A stretch of 64,000 nucleotides of DNA from Gammaproteobacteria bacterium (GCA_011523505.1 WTGP01000012.1:19038-83037), one strand, 5' to 3'. Shown: positions 23,064-32,645, counted from the first letter of the stretch. A program made the numbers and translations. Notes: generated from the sequence alone by a model not told the origin.

Positions 23064-25433
23064 CTAGTTGCCGCGAAAGCCGCGGGAGACCGCCAGGTAG
23101 AGCGCGTTCTCGGGCCGCGCCCCGGCGCGATGCCCGGGCCTGAACGAACGCCAGGCTTCAATCCGGACCCGCCAGTGCGTTCCGCCGGCGACGTTCGGGG
23201 GCAGTGCGGTTTCGTAGCCCAGCGTCAGGTCGATTTGCCGGCCGCTCGGTTCCGCGCCGATCCAGGCCGTTTCCCGCAGCACGCCTCCCGCCCGCGTCCT
23301 GCCGGTCGGATAATCCATGTAAAGACCGCCGGACTCGTTCCTGAGCGGTTGTGACGCCATGAGCCAGGCCCGCTCGCGTTTCCCGTCCCCCGTACCGCCC
23401 CACTGGAGTCCCGTGCTGAACGCGCTGCTCAGCACGCCCCGTGTTTCCCGGAACAGGCCCCGGCCGGCCTCGCCCGAGGTATAGCCCGCCTGCGCCACGG
23501 CCATCAGCGTCAGTCCCCCTGCGAACTCCCGCTCCGCCACGAAGCGCGAGAACCAGGTACGTCCCGCGAACCGCCCGTAGGCGCCTTCCGCGCCCGCCCC
23601 CAGAAGCCGCTCCGACTCGCTGAGAAGGCCGATTTCCGCCAACAATCGCTGGGCGCCGCCACCGAGGTCCAGGCTCAGGAAGGCGCCCTGCGCCCGTCCG
23701 TCCGCTGCCAGCCGCTCGCCGCGCGCAATCCCCGGGTTCTGAAGGAAGAAACCGCTGCGAAGCGTTGCCCGATCGCCCAGTCTGAGCAGATTGCGCGCCA
23801 CGCCGACCCCCGGAGTTCCCAGCGCCACCCAGGCGTTCTGCAATTGCGCCGGCGGATCCCAGGCCTGCTCCGTGTTTTCCCGGTCGAAGAGCGCGCGGGC
23901 GAGACCCCGTGCCGACGAAACCGTCCAATCGCCCGCCGGCGCGGCCGTCGCCGGGCCGGTTTCCGAGGCCCGCACTACGAATCGGGCGAACTGCCGATCG
24001 GCCCTGTAGGCGTCATCCAGCGGCCAATGCGCGTTGAAGCTATCCATCGGGATGAAGAACGGCGCATTCATGCTGTCGAAAGCCGCCAGTTCCCGCCCGG
24101 CGAAGGCGTTTCGCAGCGCGTCGCCCCAGGCCGGCCCTGCCGCCACGGCGCTGCGGCCCAGTGGCACGGAAGGACCGCTGAGGGTACGGGACAGGGAAGC
24201 GCTCATGGCGCCGATCGGCCGGGTGGCCTTCTCGACGTCCAGCAGTCCTTGCCCGTAGGTATTGCGGTCTGCGTAGATGCCTTCCTTGTCGGCCGCGGCG
24301 AACAGTCGCGTGACCATCTCGGTGGACCCCAGTTGGCCGCGAAACGCTTCCTCCATCAGCGCCAGGGCGCCCGCGACATGCGGAGCGGCCGCGGAAGTGC
24401 CGCCAATCCGGCCATAACCATTAACGGTCCCGACAAATGGCGCGAGAACGCCGTGCCCGGGCGCCGCCATGCAGTAGTCCGCCGCAACGCCGCAGCGATT
24501 GGAATACGAAGCAATCGTGCCGTCGGACTGCGTAGCCACGACCGCTATGAAATGTCCTCGCAGAGCAGGGAACAGATAAGGTGTGCCGGCGGTAATGTTG
24601 GGAGAGGACGCATCGGCGAGATTGCCCTGCGCGTCGAACTTTCCGAAGGAATTGCCGGCGGCCCACACCAGGATCATCTTTTCCGAGTCCGCCGTTCCTG
24701 CCTGAAGCAAGGCGTCGATCGTGCGCCCGAAGGCGCCCCGGTATTCACTCGCGGTGTAGTCCGTTACAACGCCTTCGTAGCCGAAACTGTGATTGATGAT
24801 TCGCGTGGCCCCGCTGATGCGGCGGTAGATGCCCTGGCCCTGCTCGTCGAGCTGGCGGAACGACGCGCCGTTGCTCAGGTCCACGGGCCGATAGACGGGC
24901 GATCCGCTGCCGAGCTGGATTCCGATCGCCAGCAGTTGCGAGTCGTAGGCGACTCCGTGCATCCGGTTGCCCAGCTTGGCCGCCGCTATCAGTCCACCCA
25001 CGGCGGTTCCGTGCGAGCCCGTATCCCGAATGGCGCTGAACGAGCACGTTCCGCCGGGGCAGGAGTTGGAGGCTATTGCGGATCGGGAGTGGAGCTTTCC
25101 TTCCAAGGCGTCGTGTCCGCCGTCCATCCCGGTATCGATAATCCCCACGGTCACGCCGGCTCCGGTATAGCCGCGGGCGTACGCGTAGTCGGCGCCGATT
25201 TCCGAAAGGCTCCATTGGCCGGTGAACTCCGGCGAGCCGGAGATCGTCATGCGCTCCGTTTCCTGCGCCGGGGTCAGCCCCGGGTCGTCCGGGAAGCTGG
25301 TCGGATCCGGACGGTCGGGCTGCGCGGGCGTGACCGGAGGAGGCGGGGGAGTCTGGTTTCCGCCGCTGCTTCCGCAGGCGGAAATCAAGAGCGTGGACAG
25401 TACGAGGAGGGCGACTCTTTTCGTTTTTGTCAT
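23064..25433 (-). CDS. S8 subtilase autotransporter with lipoprotein signal
   Basis: A 789-residue secreted protease. The signal ends in the lipobox LISAC20, followed by a Pro-rich linker. The subtilisin domain (about residues 70-395) has the complete triad D100 (GIIDTGMDGG), H141 (DTGSHGTAVGG) and S347 (GGTSAAAPHVAG). Residues ~510-789 form a C-terminal beta-barrel translocator with alternating aromatic strands, although the last residue is Asn, not the usual Phe. This architecture resembles the NalP/AusI-type lipoprotein autotransporters. ATG 25433 is chosen because the lipoprotein signal begins there. It probably processes surface proteins, its own or others; a nutritional role is also possible. 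Confidence 0.86.
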   Translation of the reverse strand: MTKTKRVALLVLSTLLISACGSSGGNQTPPPPPVTPAQPDRPDPTSFPDDPGLTPAQETERMTISGSPEFTGQWSLSEIGADYAYARGYTGAGVTVGIIDTGMDGGHDALEGKLHSRSAIASNSCPGGTCSFSAIRDTGSHGTAVGGLIAAAKLGNRMHGVAYDSQLLAIGIQLGSGSPVYRPVDLSNGASFRQLDEQGQGIYRRISGATRIINHSFGYEGVVTDYTASEYRGAFGRTIDALLQAGTADSEKMILVWAAGNSFGKFDAQGNLADASSPNITAGTPYLFPALRGHFIAVVATQSDGTIASYSNRCGVAADYCMAAPGHGVLAPFVGTVNGYGRIGGTSAAAPHVAGALALMEEAFRGQLGSTEMVTRLFAAADKEGIYADRNTYGQGLLDVEKATRPIGAMSASLSRTLSGPSVPLGRSAVAAGPAWGDALRNAFAGRELAAFDSMNAPFFIPMDSFNAHWPLDDAYRADRQFARFVVRASETGPATAAPAGDWTVSSARGLARALFDRENTEQAWDPPAQLQNAWVALGTPGVGVARNLLRLGDRATLRSGFFLQNPGIARGERLAADGRAQGAFLSLDLGGGAQRLLAEIGLLSESERLLGAGAEGAYGRFAGRTWFSRFVAEREFAGGLTLMAVAQAGYTSGEAGRGLFRETRGVLSSAFSTGLQWGGTGDGKRERAWLMASQPLRNESGGLYMDYPTGRTRAGGVLRETAWIGAEPSGRQIDLTLGYETALPPNVAGGTHWRVRIEAWRSFRPGHRAGARPENALYLAVSRGFRGN

Positions 25434-25553
25434 ATTTCTACATCCGTTGAACCACCCCACATACCCCGGCTTATCATTCCGTTCCCAGTATAGCAATCGG
25501 ACCATTGCTGCCGGCCATCGACTGCGCGGCAGGAAAAAGGAGAAGTCTCTGTC

Positions 25554-26558
25554 ATGCAAGTAATCCCCGCGAACCGCCTGGCGCCGACCCTGGTTCTGAT
25601 CTGTCTGTCCGTCGCGGCAATGGGCGAAGAGGCGCCTGCCGCCTACAAGACCGCGTGGGGGCCGCACGGCGTTCACGTGATCGAGAACCATGTGCTGCCG
25701 GCCGAGCCCGGACAGCGCAGCCTGCGCGCGAGGATCGCATATCCCGACGCCGCGGGCCCGTTTCCGCTGGTGGTGTATTCGCACGGTTTCGGCTGCTATC
25801 GCGAGAGCTATGCGGGGCTGACCGATCACTGGGCCTCGCACGGCTACGCGGTGGTGTTGCCGGAGCATCCCGACTGCCCGACCTCGGAAGGCAAGCTGAG
25901 CCCCGAAGATGCCCGCAATCTTCTCTATATCCGTATTTCCGACGTGGGGCGCGTATTGGATGCGCTTTTTGCGCCCGGCCAGGACGTTCCCGGGCTGACG
26001 GGCCGGATCGACTACGGCCGCAAGGCGATTGCCGGACACTCTTTCGGCGGAATGATCGCCCAGGTCGTATGGGGTCAACCGCTCAAGGACCTGCACAGTA
26101 CGGAGAAGGTCAGTTACGCCCTCGGTTTCGATGCCGCCATAGTCATGAGCGGCGTGGGCGAGATGCCGCAGATGGCCGACGGCTCCTTTGACCGGGTGCC
26201 GGGACCGGTGCTCGTGACCGGCGGCACGCTGGATACGGGCAACATTGGCGGACCGACGGTGTATCCGTGGGAATGGCGGATGTCGGCTTTCGACCTGACT
26301 CCGCCCGGCGACAAGTATTCCGTGGTGCTGGAGGAGGGCGATCACTACCTCGGAGGCTTGATCTGCCGGGACGACCGCGGCGGGCCGGACAACAGCGGCG
26401 GCGCCCACGACACCGAAGGCCTCGAAATTCTGGCCGGCGTCACCACGGCGTTCCTGGACGCTTGGCTGAACAACGAACCAGACGCGAAGCGGTTCTTCGA
26501 GGAATTCGAGTCCAACGCCGGCATCACCGCCGGCCGCGCCCGCTTCGCCCGGAAATAG
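25554..26558 (+). CDS. Exported alpha/beta hydrolase, PAF-acetylhydrolase/chlorophyllase-like
   Basis: A 334-residue alpha/beta hydrolase with a signal peptide (about residues 1-24). The oxyanion strand VVYSHGFGCYRESY and nucleophile elbow GHSFGG (Ser) are of the platelet-activating-factor acetylhydrolase type. The acid is likely in VTGGTLD and the catalytic His in EEGDHYLGG. These enzymes cleave short ester bonds in lipids or polyesters. It is divergent from the autotransporter; the 120-base spacer contains possible but weak promoter sequences. No operon partner. Confidence 0.82.
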   Translation: MQVIPANRLAPTLVLICLSVAAMGEEAPAAYKTAWGPHGVHVIENHVLPAEPGQRSLRARIAYPDAAGPFPLVVYSHGFGCYRESYAGLTDHWASHGYAVVLPEHPDCPTSEGKLSPEDARNLLYIRISDVGRVLDALFAPGQDVPGLTGRIDYGRKAIAGHSFGGMIAQVVWGQPLKDLHSTEKVSYALGFDAAIVMSGVGEMPQMADGSFDRVPGPVLVTGGTLDTGNIGGPTVYPWEWRMSAFDLTPPGDKYSVVLEEGDHYLGGLICRDDRGGPDNSGGAHDTEGLEILAGVTTAFLDAWLNNEPDAKRFFEEFESNAGITAGRARFARK

Positions 26559-26585
26559 CAGGCGAATAGCGCTGGTTTTCGCGGG

Positions 26586-27794
26586 TCAGGACTGACCGAG
26601 GGCGACGCTGTCGCGCCAGGCCTCGATCATGCTGGTGCGAAGCAGGAAGGCGCGGGCCTTTTCGGGATCGGCGGCTACGCGCATGAACTCCGCCTGGCGC
26701 TTGCGCTGCGCGTCCGGGTCCAGGGACTCCATGCGCTTCTTGTTTTCTATCGTCTGCTTCTGAACGAACTCGCTAGCGATGGTCCGGCGCTGGTGGTCGT
26801 AGACGTCCAGAAGGTCTTCGCTTGCGCCTTCGCGCAGGATCGCGACCAGTTTTTCCGCGAGCACGATCGAGTCGTGGATGCCGCCGTTCATTCCCATGCC
26901 GCCCAGGGGGTTGTTGATGTGGGCGGCGTCGCCCGCGATCAGCAGGTTGCCCTGCCGGTACGTCTCGGCAACGCGCTGGTGCACCCAGTACAGCGTGCGG
27001 TGCACCACTTCGTAAGGCTCGTCACGGGGGACAATGGCGTTCAGGCGGTCTTCCGCATAATCCGGCGCCAGGAACTTGTCGTCGGGCTCGCCGGGAACGG
27101 TGGGCAGAAGCACCCGCCACAGGTCCACGGTGCGCAGCAGCACGCACCACTCGTCGGGGTCGGCCACGTAGTTCACGTTGCTCAACTGGTCCATGTGCGC
27201 GGCGAAGTCGAACGGTGTGCTCAGGACCAGAAATTTCTCCGGGTAGGTGAATCCTTCGTAGCGCACCGTCATGCTCTTGCGCACGCAACTGTTGGCGCCA
27301 TCCGCCCCGATCAGGTAGCGCCCCGTATACAGCTCTTCCTGTTCGCCGGTGAAGCACAGCATCCGGACGCCGTCGCCGTCCTGCCTCGCGCCGATCACTT
27401 CCCGCCCGAACAGGACCCGGGCGTTGGGATAGGCCTTGAGCATTTCGCAAACGACCTGCGTGAGCTTGTATTGCTCGCACTGAAGGCGGTAGGGATGCCC
27501 GGTGTCGCCGGACAGTAGACCCAGGTCGAATATCGCCGCCTCGCCCGTCGTCCGGTCGCGGTACTGGTAGTCGCGCGTGACCAGCCCCAGGGGGATCAGC
27601 CGATGGGTGAGGTCCAGGTCCTCCAGCAGGTCCAGCGTGGGCGGGTGGAAGGTCGAAGCCCGCAGTTCCAGCGGCAGCGTGTCGCAGCCCTCGACCATGA
27701 TGACGGAGACTCCGGCTCGCGCCAGCGCCAGGGCCGCCGTGCAGCCCACCGGGCCGGCGCCGGCAATCAGTACTTCGGCGTGTCGCTCGGGCAT
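26586..27794 (-). CDS. FAD-dependent aromatic monooxygenase (PHBH/UbiH-like)
   Basis: A 402-residue class A flavoprotein monooxygenase. The N-terminal GxGxxG motif is IAGAGPVGCTAALALARAG, the DG motif is LIGADGANSCVRKS, and the GD motif is LIAGDAAHINNPLGGMGMN. The C-terminal helix is truncated compared with phenol hydroxylases. Enzymes of this type ortho-hydroxylate phenols or aromatic polyketides; no quinone pathway genes lie nearby, so a ubiquinone role is unlikely. It is divergent from the MFS-hydrolase-lactonase-SDR operon that follows and may belong to the same catabolic unit. Confidence 0.85.
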   Translation of the reverse strand: MPERHAEVLIAGAGPVGCTAALALARAGVSVIMVEGCDTLPLELRASTFHPPTLDLLEDLDLTHRLIPLGLVTRDYQYRDRTTGEAAIFDLGLLSGDTGHPYRLQCEQYKLTQVVCEMLKAYPNARVLFGREVIGARQDGDGVRMLCFTGEQEELYTGRYLIGADGANSCVRKSMTVRYEGFTYPEKFLVLSTPFDFAAHMDQLSNVNYVADPDEWCVLLRTVDLWRVLLPTVPGEPDDKFLAPDYAEDRLNAIVPRDEPYEVVHRTLYWVHQRVAETYRQGNLLIAGDAAHINNPLGGMGMNGGIHDSIVLAEKLVAILREGASEDLLDVYDHQRRTIASEFVQKQTIENKKRMESLDPDAQRKRQAEFMRVAADPEKARAFLLRTSMIEAWRDSVALGQS

Positions 27795-27870
27795 GGCGCG
27801 GGTATCTTACCCGCTTATGTTTCCGGCGTTGCGGGCATAATGCCGGGTGTTTTTCGCCGGGTCCCGGTTT

Positions 27871-29118
27871 ATGTTCATTATTTTTGCACTTGTGCTGCTG
27901 GGCGCGATGGGCTTCAGCATCGTGCTGCCGTCCATCATGTTCGTGGCCGAGGACTTCGGCGGCGGCGAGGCCATGGCCGGCTGGATTGTCGCAAGCTACG
28001 CGATCGGCCAGCTCATAGCGACTCCGATCTGGGGGCGACTGAGCGACCGCTACGGCCGCAAGCTGGTGCTGGCGCTGTGCGCGGCCAGCACCATGATTGC
28101 CTTCCTCGGCCTGGCGTTCGCCTACGACGCCTTGACGCTGTTCGTATCGCGCCTCGTCGGCGGTCTTGCCGGCGGATTGTTTTCCGTCAGCCAGGCGTGG
28201 GTGGCCGACACGACCACGCCCAAGAACCGGGCCAAGGGAATGGGAATCATGGGGGCCGGAATCAGCCTGGGATTCATCCTCGGGCCGTTCGTCGGCGGAA
28301 TCCTGGGAGGAGAGACGGCGGACACCGCCACCCTGCTGCAACCCGGTCTCCTGGGCGCGGCGCTGGCGGGGCTGCTGCTGGTGGTCATCCTCCTGTTCAT
28401 GCGCGAAAGCCTGCCGCCCGAGAAGCGCGTGGCTTCCCAGCCCCTGGGCGCCGAGTTGCGGCAGTGGGGCGAGGTCGGCGCGCGCCCCGCGGTCAAGCGG
28501 CTGCTGGTTCTCGGGCTTCTCTGGATGACGGCGGCCGGCATGTTCGAAGTCATGATGCCGCTGTGGGTCGGGGACACCCTGGGCTGGGGGCCGCGCCACG
28601 TGGGCGTCCAGTTTCTCTTCCTCGGGCTCTGGGTCGCCGTGGTCCAGGGCCTGATCGCAGGCAGGCTGTCGATCCGCTTCGGCGAGGTGCCGGTCATCGC
28701 CGCGGGCATCGTGCTGTATGCAGTGGGAATGTTGCTGCTCGCCTGGTTCGGCGCCGTGGCGGGCCCGCAGTGGATGCGGATCGGCACCGGCGTGCTGGCG
28801 GACTTTACCGGCCAACCCTGGCTGGTGCTCGGCCTGGGCCTGCTGGCGAGCGGCAGCGCCCTGCTGGTGCCCAACATCTCCAGCCTGGTTTCCAAATACG
28901 CTTCGGTGACCGAACGGGGCACCGTGCTGGGCCTGTTCCAGTCTTCCAACTGGCTGGGCAGGACCATTTCGCCTCCGATCGGAGGCATGCTGTTCCAGTC
29001 CGAGGGCGCCAACGCGCCGCTGTTCGGTTCGGTTGTAATACTGGTTCCCTGTCTGGCGGGACTGCTTGTATGGTTTGGCGGCTCGCGGGCGCAGCCGCAT
29101 AAGGAGGTCGAAGAATGA
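27871..29118 (+). CDS. MFS transporter (TetA-like)
   Basis: A 415-residue transporter with 12 membrane segments, the GRLSDRYGRKLVL loop and the TM5 motif AGISLGFILGPFVGGILGG, which places it in the drug:H+ antiporter-like branch of the MFS. ATG 27871 places the first membrane helix at the N-terminus; a GTG at 27847 would add eight residues. The stop overlaps the start of the tandem hydrolase (ATGA), so it opens an operon of transporter, tandem alpha/beta hydrolase, SMP-30-like protein and SDR. The likely role is transport of the compound those enzymes transform. Confidence 0.85.
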   Translation: MFIIFALVLLGAMGFSIVLPSIMFVAEDFGGGEAMAGWIVASYAIGQLIATPIWGRLSDRYGRKLVLALCAASTMIAFLGLAFAYDALTLFVSRLVGGLAGGLFSVSQAWVADTTTPKNRAKGMGIMGAGISLGFILGPFVGGILGGETADTATLLQPGLLGAALAGLLLVVILLFMRESLPPEKRVASQPLGAELRQWGEVGARPAVKRLLVLGLLWMTAAGMFEVMMPLWVGDTLGWGPRHVGVQFLFLGLWVAVVQGLIAGRLSIRFGEVPVIAAGIVLYAVGMLLLAWFGAVAGPQWMRIGTGVLADFTGQPWLVLGLGLLASGSALLVPNISSLVSKYASVTERGTVLGLFQSSNWLGRTISPPIGGMLFQSEGANAPLFGSVVILVPCLAGLLVWFGGSRAQPHKEVEE

Positions 29119-30824
29119 GTGATGGCAACGTAACGGTTACGCGGCATTTTGTCAGCATCCGCGGCAGGTACGGCGAGCGCCAGGTGCATTACCGGCGCGC
29201 GGGCGACGGACCGTCGCTGGTGCTGCTGCACCAGTCGCCGCAGTCGTCGCTGGAATACGTGCCGCTGATGAAGGAGTGGGGCCGGCATTTCACCGTGATC
29301 GCGCCGGACACGCCCGGCTATGGCGCGTCGGACCCGCCGGAGGGAGAAGACCTGACCATGGCCGACTTCGCCGACTGCGTGGCGGAGTTCATCCGTGCTC
29401 TCGGCATCAGCAAGACCGGCCTGTACGGCTTCCACACCGGCGCCGCGATGTCCGTCGAGACGGCGGCCAGGCATCCGGACCTCGTGACCGCGGTGGCGGT
29501 CAACGGCTACGGCGCCTTCAACGACGAGGAACAGGCGGAACTGCTGGCCAACTACCTGCCGGCCTTCGTTCCCGCCTGGGACGGTTCCCATCTCACCTGG
29601 CTCTGGAGCCGCCTGCGCCAGCAACTGATGTTCTTCCCCTGGTACGACCTGCGCGCCGTTTCCCGGATGTCGTACGACCTCCCGTCGGCCGACCACCTGC
29701 AGAACGAGGTGCTTGAATTCCTGCGCGCCGGCGACAACTACCGCAAGGCCTACGGTTGCGCGTTCTCGCACGACGGCGCGGAAGCCGTGGTGGAACTCAA
29801 GGTGCCGGGCCTGGTTACTTGCTGGGTGGGCGACGTCCTGGCGTCCCAGCTCGAACGCATACCGCCGCCGCCCGACGGGGTCGAGGTGTATTCCAGCCCG
29901 ACTCCTCAAGCGGCGCGGGACAATTGCTTCGAGCTGCTGGCCGCCCATCCCGCTCCGGTCCCGCCGGCCTCGCCGCCGGCGCAGGCGCTTCAAGGACGCC
30001 TGTGGAGCGAGATGGTCTCGATTCCCGGCGGCCAGGTCCGCGTTTTTCGCAACACCGACGCCGACGGCACGACGGTGGTCGTGCAGCATGACGCGGCCGG
30101 TTCCGGTCGCACGGTGCAGGGACTGGCCGAGTCCCTGATCGGGTCGCACCCGGTGCTGGCTGTGGAGCTGCCCGGGCACGCCGATTCGGACAATACCATC
30201 GGCGAGGGCGACGTGAGCGTCGCCGATTACCGTGAGGCGCTGGCGCAGGTTCTGGACGCGCTGGGCCTGGAGCAAGTGAACGGTTACGGCGTCTGGGGCG
30301 GGGGGTCCGTGCTCCTCGACATGGCCATCGAAAATCCCGGCCGGGTAGGGCGGCTGGTCATCACCGGACTGATCGACCACACGCCGGAGGAGCAGGCCGA
30401 TCTGCTGGCGAACTACACGCCGGAGATCGTGCCCCAGTGGCATGGCGGACACCTGCTGGAAGCCTGGCACATGATGCGCGACCAGGGCATCTACTTCCCC
30501 TGGTACGCGCGCACGGCGGAGTCGATGCTGCAAGGCGAGCCGTACCTGGATCCGGACATGGTGCACCGCCGCGTGGTCGAGGTGCTGCGTGCGCCGGTCA
30601 TGTGGCGCAAGGCGTACCACGCGCACTTCAGGTATCGCGCCGGGCAGCGCCTGGCGGACGCGGAGATCCCGGTATTGCTGGCCACGGCGGAATGGGACGT
30701 GGCGCGGAACCTGAGCGAGCGCCTGGCGGGCGAATACGCGCACTGCGACTCGCTGCTGCTGCCCGACAACCCGGCGCAATGGGGCGAGGCGGTCACGCCA
30801 TTCCTGAAAGGAGCCGCAACATGA
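29115..30824 (+). CDS. Tandem alpha/beta-hydrolase protein with altered nucleophile elbows
   Basis: A 569-residue protein built of two related alpha/beta-hydrolase domains (about residues 1-285 and 295-569). The duplication is visible from repeated blocks: LLANYLPAFVPAW and LLANYTPEIVPQW, and FFPWYDLRA and YFPWYARTA. The first elbow reads GFHTGA and the second GVWGGGS, so neither has the canonical Ser at the G-x-Nu-x-G position. Either an unusual nucleophile is used, or the domains have become binding or lyase-like modules, as in some cofactor-free alpha/beta-fold enzymes. Translation is coupled to the upstream transporter and to the downstream SMP-30-like gene (ATGA at both ends). Confidence 0.8.
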   Translation: MSDGNVTVTRHFVSIRGRYGERQVHYRRAGDGPSLVLLHQSPQSSLEYVPLMKEWGRHFTVIAPDTPGYGASDPPEGEDLTMADFADCVAEFIRALGISKTGLYGFHTGAAMSVETAARHPDLVTAVAVNGYGAFNDEEQAELLANYLPAFVPAWDGSHLTWLWSRLRQQLMFFPWYDLRAVSRMSYDLPSADHLQNEVLEFLRAGDNYRKAYGCAFSHDGAEAVVELKVPGLVTCWVGDVLASQLERIPPPPDGVEVYSSPTPQAARDNCFELLAAHPAPVPPASPPAQALQGRLWSEMVSIPGGQVRVFRNTDADGTTVVVQHDAAGSGRTVQGLAESLIGSHPVLAVELPGHADSDNTIGEGDVSVADYREALAQVLDALGLEQVNGYGVWGGGSVLLDMAIENPGRVGRLVITGLIDHTPEEQADLLANYTPEIVPQWHGGHLLEAWHMMRDQGIYFPWYARTAESMLQGEPYLDPDMVHRRVVEVLRAPVMWRKAYHAHFRYRAGQRLADAEIPVLLATAEWDVARNLSERLAGEYAHCDSLLLPDNPAQWGEAVTPFLKGAAT

Positions 30825-31750
30825 GCAGAGAATCGACGATTCAGCCCTTCAGTCCGGGCGACGTGTTCGTGGGCGCGACGCTTCTCAACGATCCGGAGGA
30901 CGATCACGCCGGACCGGGACGCATCATCCAGTACGACGCCGGCCTGAACGAAAAGGGCGTGCTCTGGATCGACGACAGCACCCACCTGGTGGGCGGACTC
31001 AAATTCGATCCGGACGGGGTCCTCTGGGCCTTTGACAGCAACGCCCACCTGGTGATCCGGGTGGGCCCCGACGGGCAGCGGCTGCCGCACGTGGAATTCG
31101 CCAGGCGCTCGTTCTCGAACGTGAACTTCGGCCCGGAGGGGCAGATTTACCTGGCCGAACACATGGTCGGTAAGGAGATCCGCTATCCGCTCAAGACCGT
31201 TCTCACGCGGATGCCCGGGACCGACAGCCTGGGCGACGGCCACGTGTTCGAATACGCGGCCGACGGCCGGCTGGTCGCGGAACACGCCACCGAAACGACC
31301 GGCGGCATGGGCGGGTTCCTCGGCGTCACGCATTCCACGCTGGCGCCGGACGGCAGGACGCTCGTTTACGTGTCGGAGACCGGCAAGCGGATCATGCGCT
31401 TCGATCTCGAGGCTTCCCGGCAGCTGTCCGACGTAATGAATCTCCCCGAGGAAGACCGCGCCGCCATGTGTTTCGCGGTGGGATACGCGCATGACGGCGC
31501 GCTGCTTCACATGCGCGGAAACGCGGTGGAGGTCTTGAGCGAACAGGGCGATCGGCTGCGGGAGTTGCCTCTGCCCGGATTCGGCTGGGCGACGATGTGC
31601 GTGTCGGCGGACGGCGAGCATGTGCTCGGCGGCAATTTCTTTACCGGCGAATGCGTGCGGATGAGCCTGGAATCGGGCGAGATCACGGCCACCGCAAACG
31701 TGGGCGAAGAGCGCTCGCTGGCCGGAATCGCCGAGTTCGCCGGCGCCTGA
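30821..31750 (+). CDS. SMP-30/gluconolactonase-like beta-propeller protein
   Basis: A 309-residue protein made of repeated beta-propeller blades with the motifs GGLKFDPDGVLWAFD, NVNFGPEGQIYLAEH, STLAPDGRTLVYVSET and CVSADGEHVLGGN, as in SMP-30/gluconolactonase and NHL-type lactonases. It lacks a signal peptide, so it is cytoplasmic. The start is an ATG overlapping the upstream stop, with an AAAGGAG Shine-Dalgarno. In this operon it may open a lactone or act on the product of the tandem hydrolase. Metal ligands cannot be assigned with certainty. Confidence 0.72.
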   Translation: MSRESTIQPFSPGDVFVGATLLNDPEDDHAGPGRIIQYDAGLNEKGVLWIDDSTHLVGGLKFDPDGVLWAFDSNAHLVIRVGPDGQRLPHVEFARRSFSNVNFGPEGQIYLAEHMVGKEIRYPLKTVLTRMPGTDSLGDGHVFEYAADGRLVAEHATETTGGMGGFLGVTHSTLAPDGRTLVYVSETGKRIMRFDLEASRQLSDVMNLPEEDRAAMCFAVGYAHDGALLHMRGNAVEVLSEQGDRLRELPLPGFGWATMCVSADGEHVLGGNFFTGECVRMSLESGEITATANVGEERSLAGIAEFAGA

Positions 31751-31803
31751 CCAACGTCGAAAAGGCGGCAGGGCCCTCGCGGGAGGCGGTGTAGGAGCAG
31801 GTC

Positions 31804-32604
31804 ATGAGCATGATGGACCGGCATGTCGCGATTGCCGGCGGCGGTAGGGGGATCGGCGAGGCGCTGTGCCGGTCGTTTATCCGCCAGGGTGCGATAGTGC
31901 TCGTGGTCGACAAGCTGGACGCCAAGAGCCTGGAATTCGGTTTTCGGCCCCTCGAAGACGCGGACGCCGGTCAACTGCGCTACCGGCAGTGCGACATCAC
32001 CCGCAGCGAACAGGTCCGGGAATTCACCGCGGAGGTGCAGGACTTCTTCGGCGGAAAAATCGACGTGTTCGTCAACTGCGTGGGCATCAACATGCGCAGG
32101 TCCCTGCTCGAGCTGGAAGAAGAAGACTGGGACCGGGTCATGGACACCAACGTAAAGGGCGCCTACTTGCTCGCATCGGCGCTCGCGCCGATGATGAAGT
32201 CCGGCGGCGCGATGGTGTTTCTGTCCAGCGCCACCGCCCTGCAGTCCGGCGGGGACGATGCCGCCTACGCCCTGAGCAAGATGACCCTGAACCGCCTGAC
32301 CACGCTGCTGGCCGCGGAAGTCGCCGGGCGCGGAATCCGGTTGAACGCCGTGTGCCCGGGCCCTATCATGTCCGACCGGGTGATGGACGAGCGCCTGATC
32401 GACCCCATCACGTCAGAGCACCGCACCGCCGATGAGGTCAGGGAAGAAATCCTGTCCGAAATGCCGCTGGCGCGTTTTCACCAGACCATTCCGCCGGTCG
32501 AGTCCGTCGTGGACGCCGTCAACTTCCTGATCAGCGACGAGGCCCGCTTCATCACCGGCGCCGTCCTGCCGGTGGACGGCGGCAAGTCACTGTCGGGAAT
32601 CTGA
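31804..32604 (+). CDS. SDR-family oxidoreductase
   Basis: A 266-residue classical SDR. The cofactor motif is atypical (AGGGRGIGEAL in place of TGxxxGIG), NNAG is replaced by NCVGIN, the catalytic Ser is in VFLSSATAL and the Tyr-x3-Lys in YALSKMTL. It has the usual PGPIMSD turn and the VDGGKSLSG tail. It is the last gene of the operon starting at 27871, 53 bases after the propeller gene. The changed NNAG motif suggests a non-standard active-site water network but is seen in functional SDRs. Confidence 0.85.
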   Translation: MSMMDRHVAIAGGGRGIGEALCRSFIRQGAIVLVVDKLDAKSLEFGFRPLEDADAGQLRYRQCDITRSEQVREFTAEVQDFFGGKIDVFVNCVGINMRRSLLELEEEDWDRVMDTNVKGAYLLASALAPMMKSGGAMVFLSSATALQSGGDDAAYALSKMTLNRLTTLLAAEVAGRGIRLNAVCPGPIMSDRVMDERLIDPITSEHRTADEVREEILSEMPLARFHQTIPPVESVVDAVNFLISDEARFITGAVLPVDGGKSLSGI

Positions 32605-32610
32605 GGCGCC

Positions 32611-32645
32611 GCCCGGGCATAACCGGGCTGGCTTCAGAAAGCCAG
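32611..32645. terminator. Two stems between convergent SDR and outer-membrane barrel genes
   Basis: GCCCGG (32611-32616) pairs with CCGGGC (32623-32628), and a second stem-loop CTGGCTT/AAGCCAG spans about 32628-32645 over the stop of the opposite gene. Neither has a T-run; a bidirectional terminator role is plausible but weakly supported. Confidence 0.35.

Noticed and set aside
25409..26408. Upstream extension of the subtilase frame through the hydrolase gene
   Set aside because: The lipoprotein signal begins at ATG 25433; the extension is antisense to an alpha/beta hydrolase with a clear GHSFGG elbow.
23844..30779. Long open frames antisense to the subtilase gene (23844-25493) and the MFS/tandem-hydrolase genes (28122-30779)
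   Set aside because: They show the same Arg/Gln/His-rich shadow composition and overlap genes with intact catalytic motifs.
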